From NCBI GenBank assembly GCA_027186245.1, contig CP114495.1, positions 1,007,001-1,071,000 of the forward strand: a DNA stretch of 64,000 nucleotides, read 5' to 3'. Each line of letters starts with the position of its first letter. The first letter of the stretch is position 1. The notes beneath the pieces are model-generated. The model was not told the origin of the DNA. It did not search any database and saw nothing but the letters and a program-made list of their open reading frames with translations. Made by a program: the position numbers and the translations under genes. Source of the stretch: Coriaria nepalensis (lineage: Eukaryota; Streptophyta; Magnoliopsida; Cucurbitales; Coriariaceae). Positions 55,838 to 64,000 of this stretch are shown piece after piece.

Positions 55838-56236
55838 CTACTCACTTTCCCACACAGATTTTCTGACCCAAGTATAATTATCCCAACTGAGAAAAAACCC
55901 ATCTTCCTTCACGTCCCAAAACACCGAACTGTGGTTTAAATCTCTACGCGGTTGAAAAGCATGCCAGGATGCAAATCTCAAACCAGACAAAGCAGAGCAG
56001 TAATGAATGGCTCTCTCTTCGACCCGCCACGTGTAATCCTCGCCCGCTTTCAGTGTTCTAGAACCCAAGTCATGATTGCTTGACTTGCATTCGATCTGAA
56101 TGGTTGCTGCGTTTGCAGGCAGAGAATTCTTCACATGAACAATGGGAATTAGTTGATTCCCATGATGGATGTTGTTATTATTACAGGCGACAGAGGAAAT
56201 GATGATCAAGAAGGATTGAAGGAGAAGAGTGATCAT
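55838..56236 (-). CDS. S-protein homolog (SPH), divergent, secreted
   Basis: Intact, intronless, 132 residues, the shortest SPH here. Signal peptide 1-17 (MITLLLQSFLIIISSVA). Motifs: IPIVHVKNSLPANAATIQIE, CKSSNHDLGSRTLKAGEDYT, WRVEERAIHYCSALSGLRFA, VFWDVKEDGFFLSWDNYTWV. Only two mature cysteines align with the family core, plus one right after the leader. The DGFFLSWDN tail places it nearer the 35-38 kb pair than the 8-27 kb array. It is one of only two SPH loci in the window on the minus strand and lies beside the GATA gene, as an SPH gene does in Arabidopsis if memory is right. Confidence 0.9.
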   Translation of the reverse strand: MITLLLQSFLIIISSVACNNNNIHHGNQLIPIVHVKNSLPANAATIQIECKSSNHDLGSRTLKAGEDYTWRVEERAIHYCSALSGLRFASWHAFQPRRDLNHSSVFWDVKEDGFFLSWDNYTWVRKSVWESE

Positions 56237-56301
56237 GTTCTTTTGGTTGGTTTGCTTGTTGATTAAGAAGATGTTATTAGTTTGAGAGGAAGAAGGTTGG
56301 T

Positions 56302-56309
56302 TTATATAA
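56302..56309 (-). promoter_or_regulatory. TATA box of the minus-strand SPH gene
   Basis: TTATATAAA on the minus strand lies about 68 bases upstream of the start codon. Confidence 0.6.
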
Positions 56310-57818
56310 TGGGTAAGTGATTAATGTGCAGATTTCAGAATTTAAGGGCATAATGTTTTTCTAATGTTGGATGTCATTAAAGACAAAGTTTGAGTGAGAT
56401 AAGGTTGTCTTTATTTTGGACTTTGATTTGGGATTAAGGTTCTAGCACCAAACGGCAGAGTGGATTATTTAAAACTTCAGTTTTATACAAGCGTCGAATT
56501 TTTAGTGGATATCTTAGACTTCAACAAGTTTGTAGATTTCAATTTTCAATAATTCAGTTTCAACCCACTCTTATATAATTCATTGTTTTAGTTTTAGTTT
56601 TTCCGGCAATGTGTTGCCAACAACTTTAGTTTCGCTATTGGTGGGTCCGGCATGCCACCGGTTACAAAGACAAGGGCAGTCCCTTGTGGACGAAGTAAAG
56701 TTAGGAAAAAAGAAGTTGAAATTAGAACATAAAATCCATGTGCAAATACTTTGTTTCTAAGTGAATGAATAATTAGGGTTGAGGAACCGATCGGTGTGTG
56801 AGAGAAAAGAAAAAAAAAAAAAAAAAAAAAGAGAATATAATATTGGTGTTTTGGTTGGGTTCGACTCCACTCAAAATTTTGCACTATCGAATAAGATGGT
56901 GTAAATTTTAGTGGAGTCCATAAAATATGATTTTTTTTAGAAAAATTATGTTCAAATACCAATTGATAAGATCACTTTTAAAGTGATTTCGATCGGAATA
57001 GTATTTTATACTCAACTTTATGAATAACGTATAGTACCTATATCATTAATTTTATTGATGAATCAATAAGTAATACTATAAATAATTATCAACTCATATC
57101 ATTTTATCTTAAATTTGTTAAATTTTAATCCATGTATTGTTACATTTTTTTTTCTCCCCTTTTTCTCCCTTATGTATTTTATTTTTCAAATTTTACTCCT
57201 ATATCCATCTCCCACCACTTGGGTCGGTTCAATATGTTGGGGGCCGAAAAGGGCAACGAAGCTGCTGATCTTTCCGGGGATGATAATGATCACCAGAAGG
57301 AAGAGCAAATGAAAGATGAAACCATTCTCCTCTGTCATTGTTTCGGTCTTATAATTATTATTCGGACTCTGTTGTTCTCTTTGCTACTAAATCATGCGCT
57401 GTACTTATAGTGCCGAAGATAATGAGCTGATCATTTGGGTTAATGATGGTGTATGGTTAGATTTTTCTATTTCTTCCTATTCTGTATTCACTATTATCCA
57501 CAGTGTTGGCAAGGACAGTTAGAGATAGAATAAAAAGATCCTTATCCATTCTCTACATCTCTACATGGTTCTAAAATAAAAACTTGATTTCCATTCTCTA
57601 TATCTCTATATGTAGATTATATGACAAAACACTAAATTAATGTTAGAAGTTAAAGAAAGTGCTTATTATATATATCCGGTAGACTGTTATAAAAGATGAT
57701 ACTTTCGTTTATGGTTTTGTTATTCTAACATAATAGTCACCTAAAGACGGACATCCTGTTCCATGATAATGGGAGAAGATTTGAACAAGCTCATAGTCAT
57801 AGGATCAGAAACAGTACA
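56310..57818. other. Intergenic, no gene recognised
   Basis: Contains an A-run at about 56811-56830 and AT-rich text. A stretch at 57236-57350 (LGAEKGNEAADLSGDDNDHQ, then KEEQMKDETILL) looks protein-like and less AT-rich, but I do not recognise it and it has no clear start or exon partner. Confidence 0.4.
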
Positions 57819-60800
57819 TTAGTCACCACCTGTCAGGCCAACTAAACAAGCAACTTCTTCTTTAAGTCGAGAAAAGTGGGTCAAAAGCTTATTATGAAGC
57901 TCGGTGGAGTCGAGATGATCTTGTGGCCATTGAAAAAGAACATCTCCAATATCCTTCAAACCATTCTGCAGCAATTCCACACCCTTTGAAATTCTATCAG
58001 GAAGTTTCCTTTTCTTCTTGCACTGCATTTCTCCATCAATTTCCATACACTCATTTCCCTTAATCTCTCTTTCAAAATTTGAAGTTTTCCGAAACATTTC
58101 CTTCAATATTATTCCTTCACTTACCAGCATATCCAGCTGATCAGAGCTAGGCGTGACTGAAGAAAGAGCCCTTTCCTTTTCAAGAAACATCTTCAACTCG
58201 GACATAAATCCCTCTTCGTTTAGACCCTTTCCTGACTCAAAGTTATATGAAAGAGCTGCGTTTTGAGGAACAAATCTCCAAAGCTCATTACAAGAAGTAC
58301 GCGCAGCAAAATATCCAAAAGCTATAAGTGCCAAATGTATAAGGGCCCAGTGTCTTTCTCTCAATAGCATGTGGTATAACGCCCAAACAGCAGAACTTTT
58401 GATATTATCATCACTTTCTGTCATCTCCATATGAGCAAGTCCAGACATAAAACGAGCCAAATACGGTTTGCATTGATACAACCGAGTATCTGTGGCTGTG
58501 GGTCCAGAGATGAAAAGCTTTTCAAGCTCTAAGATTACTTCTTCCATCTCATCAGATGCATAAAGGTGCTTCATGTTTGAGACGATCCCTAACGTTTCAC
58601 TTAGTAATTTACAGCTCTGGTCCTTTATTATCGAGTCCCCAGATTTTCTGTAGTTACATATTAGAGCAGCTAAAAATTTCAGGGTCCTTGCATCAATATC
58701 GGCAGCGATATGCCTGCAAGACATATAATATGCTTGATTAGAGCGTGAGTGTAAAAGTAAGGGTTATGCAGATGGGAAGAATTTTACATACTTACAGAGA
58801 TTGCAAAGAAGCAGAAGCAACAAGAACTGGAAATCCAAACACTGATGAGTCTATCTTAGACATGTCCTTGAAACTCTCAATAAAACCACAATAATCATTG
58901 ATAACTTTTTGATTGACACTTCTTCTCTTCTCATCTGAGATCAAATTCAGGGGGAAGCCTTCCAGTAACAAAGCTATGTGCATAGCTGAGGACAATTGAG
59001 ATTTGTCCTCCGCAATAATGGAATCATAAACCTTACTGATAAGTGATTGTGCTCCATAAGTAAGAAGCATGCTAATGGATCTCCCCACTTTTCTCAAAGC
59101 AGAACCCTGAACAAGATCTGACTCTGAAGATGAAGATGCCAACAATTTCAATAAGGAGTACAGATTATTAATACCAGCATTAACCAGACCCGTATCTGCA
59201 GATCGAAACATAAAGCACCAAAGTTCCATTACGATCTCCCAGCAGAGAAAATGAGGATGAAATAAATTTTCAAGCAGAAAAGCCTCCAATTGTTCCCAGG
59301 CAGGATTTGAGGAGACCACAATCATGAAGGTTTTTAATGCATGCAATATATATGAAAACAGTGGCTGCCAAACTATTTCTCTAGTTTTTCCAATAGCATA
59401 CAATACAGGAATTTGCAGACCAAGAATGAAAGCATATACATCTTCATCAACTATAGCATCCAAAAATTGTGAAAGCTTTCTGCTAATCTGGAGTTTCATA
59501 TGATCATCTAGATCAAGAGAAAATCTCAATAAATTCAAAAACAATGCAACCCGGCCAAGCAACAATATTCTTTCCCCATTCATAGTTTCACAGCTTACAG
59601 AAAAGATTTTGCTCATTGAATCAAGCCTACAGTAATCACCTGCATCTCTATCTGCAGTAGCTGAGTAGCTTTCAAAGGCGAACAGAGAGGCCAGGATATC
59701 AACCCTCTGCTCCTTTTTCAGATCATTGTTATTTAGTAAAGACTTGAGTAAATCCAATGATATTTCCTCTAAAAGTTCAGTAATCACTTCGTTTGCAGCG
59801 TGGAGAAACATCTCACTGCTCAAAGAGATTTTGAATGTGGAGATCATTAGAACACAGAGTACAACTTCCTTATACACGAGAAGTGCTTGGGTTGGATATA
59901 GGGAGCATACTTTTATTGCATTAATCAAGTAAAATTTCACTGGAACAAACGTTCTTCTGGCTTCAGTTACAGAAATATTTTCCTTAGGCGAACAAGACCA
60001 AGCCTTAGCCGCGCACCTTAGAGGCTCAATGACCAGTGAAACTAGACTTAGAATAATGTTCGCTATATTTATCTTCAGAGCTAACACCCCCTTTCCACAC
60101 TGGAGCAAAGTAACAACTCCTTTCCATGACATGTTAAGAACAGTCACCAAACTACCACCATCATTAGCTGCAATGATGCCCAATTCACACAATCTTTCAA
60201 TGGCACATTTGAATATGTTGGTTACATAGTTAACATCATTAGGAAATTCACAGTCCATGGTACTTCTATCTTTTACAGGGTTTCCATCACTGAATTCCCA
60301 ATTTGCAACTTGAGAATACACTAGACATAGTTTAATGATTGCATCAATCACTTTCTGTGCAGCTTTTAGTACTTCTGTGCCAAATATTGGAATCCTCTGT
60401 TTTTAAACAAGCGACACCAGTCAGTGTGGCTGGGGAATGCATATCTTACATGGAATTTATAATTATAAAAGAACCACTCAAAGTAACAACATGTTAAACA
60501 AAAACATAGCACGGCATTTTTTAGTTAGATGAGATCATTCTCAGCCTCTATAGTATAAGATTGTGGTCATTATCCAATTAAAGTGTAACATATCAAAGTT
60601 CACTTCAGAGAGAGCTTGCAGCCCTATAAAATTAGGAAATTAAAAATTCATTAAAACAAAAGCCCAATAAAATTAGCTCTCATTACAGATGCAGTACCTT
60701 AATCTCTGATATTAAGTCTTTTGTGAAATTCAACTGTTCCAGAGTGAAATTCTCAACAAGATCCATAAACGCCTTGTCTACTAAGAGAGGGTATCTTGCC

Positions 60801-62197
60801 AAAGCTGAGAAACTGGCAGCAGAAAAGCTTAACATCTCCAGAAGTAGCTGCAATAGATTACTTGAAGATGTCAAGGAAAAGAGATGATGGTAAAATATTT
60901 CAACAAAGACTAAAGAAAAAATTATATACTCCAGTAAAGTTTGGATAGCCTATGAGCTTAAAAAACAAACTACTTATAATTAATCCATGTTTCACTGTTC
61001 TGAATCACATACCTAAATGAGTGTATGGTAGGCAGAAAAATACCTGAAAAAACAGGTTGGAATGTTCTTCTTCTTGAGACTCCTGAGTTGACATAAGAGT
61101 CATCTTCAAATGCTTTCCGCACCATATTGTAGCCTAAAATTAAGATACTAATTCCAGTAAGATTCAAAGACCGAAAAATTGCACTTCCCTGCAAGTGATA
61201 GAAACAGGAACTGGTGAACAGAGCATTCAAACATATACCTTGATTCCAAGGGGAAGACATTGCTCTAAACAGTCAGATATGTCCGACTTAAGGTACTTAA
61301 TAGCCACTTGTAAAATTGTCCGGTTTAACATACATTGAGTCACATCCAAACACGTGAAGTCCTCCCAAAATATCGAGCTTGTTGTTAAGATTAAAACATA
61401 ATATACAATAGAAACACAACTAAACTAGCAAGTTGGAAGAATTGCAACAAACTATGATCTCTCCCACCAACAATGTTGTGGACTTTTTGCCATTATGCTG
61501 ATGCTTAACCCGAATTTCATTCCTTTCACAATTAACAAGATAACCTATCTAAAACAATTAATGTTAAAATAGTAGAGTGGATACTGCGACTCCATCCCAA
61601 AGGGAAGTGAGGTCAGATTTCTCTGACAAATTTAGTTTCCCAAGTTCTTCCAGCAGTTGGATACGACTCTCCACAACCTGTAGAATACAAGTTTGAAAAT
61701 ACTAATCATATTTAGGGTTGCAAATCTCAAACTAGTTTCATCCGTTACTAAATCAAATCAAACAGGACAAAATACAGTGGTGAGAAACCAGCGGGAAAAA
61801 AAGAAATAAATATAAATAGGAAATTAAACCGATAATTGCGATGTTTTCTACAATTAAACTACGAACTATAGTATAGTCGCCACTACATTATTTCGTACGG
61901 AAAACTATCATCCGGATTGGAAGGTATTCGAGTCAAACGGAAGTTAATACAGGATAAATGCATGATTTAGATGGATCAAACTGTTTCAAAGATGATGGAA
62001 ATCGATTTCTCTCCAAAATTCAGAGCTAAATGGATGAAACGGAGTTTTGAAATGGGAAAGAAAGTAAAACCAGACTGAAAATCGATAGGGATGCGGATTT
62101 CAAACATTGTTGAAGAAATTAGGAGCGAGCTTACATCTGATGAGCTGATGGACTCCAGAATGCTCTGCAAGTTCTTACTCGAGCTCTCTCGCTCCAT
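57819..62197 (-). CDS. FLIP-like protein (FIDGETIN-LIKE-1 interacting, C1orf112/FIRRM family)
   Basis: Seven exons, complement of 62135-62197, 61585-61677, 61239-61361, 61044-61133, 60698-60847, 58796-60396 and 57819-58713, join in phase to 1004 residues. The protein is almost wholly alpha-helical with repeated leucine-rich helices, for example WEQLEAFLLENLFHPHFLCW and EIVMELWCFMFRSADTGLVN, and a basic KKKRKLPDR near the C-terminus. DFTCLDVTQCMLNRTI near the N-terminus and the overall size fit plant FLIP, which with the AAA-ATPase FIGL1 limits crossover formation by regulating RAD51/DMC1. The identification is by memory of the family (DUF4487) and by neighbourhood, not by catalytic motifs, of which there are none. 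No break seen. A (CT)n run lies just upstream. Confidence 0.68.
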
Positions 62198-63718
62198 CCT
62201 CTTCCTCTCCCTCTCCCTCTCTCTCTCTCTATTCCCCCTTCCTCGCTTTCGAAAGATTTTGGCTTTCCCGCCTTGGGGAGACAAACCATTTTTATATAAG
62301 GAGTATTTTTATTTAGGTCCCTGTACTATTTCATTTACTTATTATTACCCCTGATCTTTAAAATAATAGCGAAACAGTGTGAATTTTGACTTTTGATTTA
62401 CTAGGATAAGAAGACCAACTTGAAGAGACAATGATACGTAGTATAATTTAAATAATTAATATATATATATTTAATTAATTAATTAATTCTTAAAATATTG
62501 AAAATGAATTTTTAACTAACCCTCAAACATATCAGAAATATTAAGATTGACCCTTAAATATATCGAAAATAAACATATCACAAACTCAGTCGTTAAATTC
62601 ATAGCTCATTTACTTGTTATACTGCATGCATGCATTGATCATTAAACTTATTTAGAATTAGAAAGAAAGAGACGTTGATTGAAGATCAAACAGAGAGATC
62701 AGTACAGTACAATCAGCTTTAGCAGAAAGAAACACAGTTAAAAGACAAAATGGAACAACATTGGGTTATTTTAATAATTTAATATAAATTTTTAAATTAT
62801 GAATAATTATTATTTTTATTTATATTTGAGCTTAATTAATTAAATAATATAATATAATAGAATTTAATAAGATATCTTATTTAATATAAACTTTATAATA
62901 TATATTACTTAATTGAAATTTTAATTATGATTAATAAGGTTTTAATTAAGTTGTCAATATAAAAAATCTTAGAGATTTTGATTCCTTAAGTTATGAAATA
63001 TTGTATTCTCTCATTCTTGAGTAAGACTTATACAAATATACGGTTCTTATTATATTATTATGAAATATTGATATTGAATTTATATAAATTATATAAAATA
63101 TATGTTTTTTTTTAATAATTGATATTAAAAGATATTTTATATTAAATTATTAGGATTATTCGTGTCTGTTATAATTAATAAATTTATTATATATATATAT
63201 ATATATATATTATTTATACATATAATTATATATTTTTTTTGTTAAATATATATGATTTTAAGATTTGATTTATAATTATATATATGATTTGTTTTAATTA
63301 TTATTAATCTTATCATATAATTAACTGAATTTTTCAATTTTAGGAATTAATTCAATTTATAATTATATTCTTATTTTCCAAGAAAAAAAAAAATCCAAAC
63401 CCATTTATTATCCTTCGTCAACTGTTATAAACTTATAATTATTTGATCAAATGTTAGCCAAGAAATGTAATTGCAAAAAATTACTATCAAAATTTCCCCA
63501 CAAAAATAGCCGCTGACCAGGAATACGTATGGTCTGATCCTGCATGCTTTTGCATGCATGCATTCAAACCACAAGAAAACAGACACGTGACTCTATTGAT
63601 AATCAATTCAACACCTATATATACATATAGATCAACCAATCAATCTATAACACAATTAGTATCAGATTCCCTTAATCAATCTTCTAATTGTAAGTTATTA
63701 GCAGTTAATTAAGAGAAG
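62198..63718. other. AT-rich intergenic region
   Basis: It has a (CT)n stretch at about 62200-62230, AATT and TA microsatellites (62459-62488, 63187-63210) and no open frame of interest. GCATGCATGC palindromes occur at about 62625 and 63541-63561. The TATATATACATATAG at about 63616 may be the core promoter of the gene at the right edge. Confidence 0.5.
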
Positions 63719-64000
63719 ATGTCGTCGTCAACCTTGAAACACGCCACAACAAAGCTCTCCAAATTCCTCCCCACAGGCTCGCGGTCTGCCGGCCGGATCA
63801 GAGCCTTTGTCACTGCTTCTCCCCGACCATTACAAGTAAGTTCGTAAATTATTTACTGAATTATTTATTAAATATTAATCAAATTAAATTAATGTGATTA
63901 GAGCAAGAAGGATGAGGAAGAAGCATGTGAAAGAACGAAAGAAGCAGCCGAAGCAGTGAAGGAGAGTGCCAGGGAAGTGAGGAAAACCAGTGAATTCCTC
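63719..64000 (+). CDS. Small protein with organelle-type leader, cut by window end
   Basis: Exon 1 (63719-63835) encodes MSSSTLKHATTKLSKFLPTG, then SRSAGRIRAFVTASPRPLQ: basic, rich in Ser/Thr/Ala, free of acidic residues, a typical mitochondrial or plastid targeting peptide. After a GTAAG...TTAG intron the next exon starts at 63902 with SKKDEEEACERTKEAAEAVK, then ESAREVRKTSEFL, highly charged and helical like the 11-mer repeats of late-embryogenesis-abundant (LEA) proteins. The window ends in this exon. It could be a small organellar LEA-like protein; I do not recognise the exact family. Confidence 0.7.

Noticed and set aside
56594..56962. 122-codon minus-strand frame
   Set aside because: Spans a long A-run and has no motif; probably chance.

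Overview
The window is nuclear DNA of a flowering plant, almost certainly a eudicot. It is AT-rich with many A/T runs. Its genes have many GT-AG introns, TATA boxes and plant-only families: tau glutathione S-transferase, S-protein homologs (SPH), dirigent protein, plant GATA factor and a Ty1/copia element primed by initiator tRNA-Met. I cannot name the species.

Layout. 0-8 kb: a CYP73A (cinnamate 4-hydroxylase) relic, a tau GST on the minus strand, a long AT-rich stretch that looks like a decayed LTR, and a four-exon F-box gene whose second intron holds a TOM5-like pseudogene. 8-27 kb: a birth-and-death array of SPH genes encoding small secreted proteins of the self-incompatibility S1 family. 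Four genes are intact and eight loci are broken. A young, complete copia element (5-bp target duplication, 652-bp LTRs) and an opposite-facing solo LTR of the same family have landed in it. 27-35 kb: three conserved housekeeping genes, NDUFA13/GRIM-19 (complex I), mitochondrial HSP60 and the histone-reading protein ING1. 35-38 kb: two more intact SPH genes of a different subclade. 38-46.5 kb: a SEC24 COPII coat gene. 46.8-48.7 kb: a wrecked CPL4-like CTD-phosphatase gene. 49-54 kb: an intact dirigent gene, a hydroxyethylthiazole kinase (ThiM) gene disabled by a frameshift and two stops, and a GATA1-like transcription factor. 55-62 kb: an LRR receptor-kinase relic, a seventh intact SPH gene, and a large gene resembling FLIP, the FIDGETIN-LIKE-1 partner in meiotic recombination. 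The right edge cuts a small gene with an organelle-type leader.

Two themes stand out. First, SPH genes occur in three separate places among housekeeping genes. Around 15.4-27 kb, whole units (promoter block plus gene, plus a piece of the NDUFA13 3' flank) have been duplicated, and one unit has lost its gene. Second, from memory the order ING1, dirigent, ThiM, GATA1, SPH matches an Arabidopsis chromosome 3 segment, and NDUFA13, HSP60, SPH and FLIP recall segments on chromosomes 1 and 2. If so, the dead ThiM gene is the positional ortholog rather than a stray copy. Exon boundaries were placed by hand from splice-site consensus and reading-frame continuity, so individual ends may be off by a few bases.
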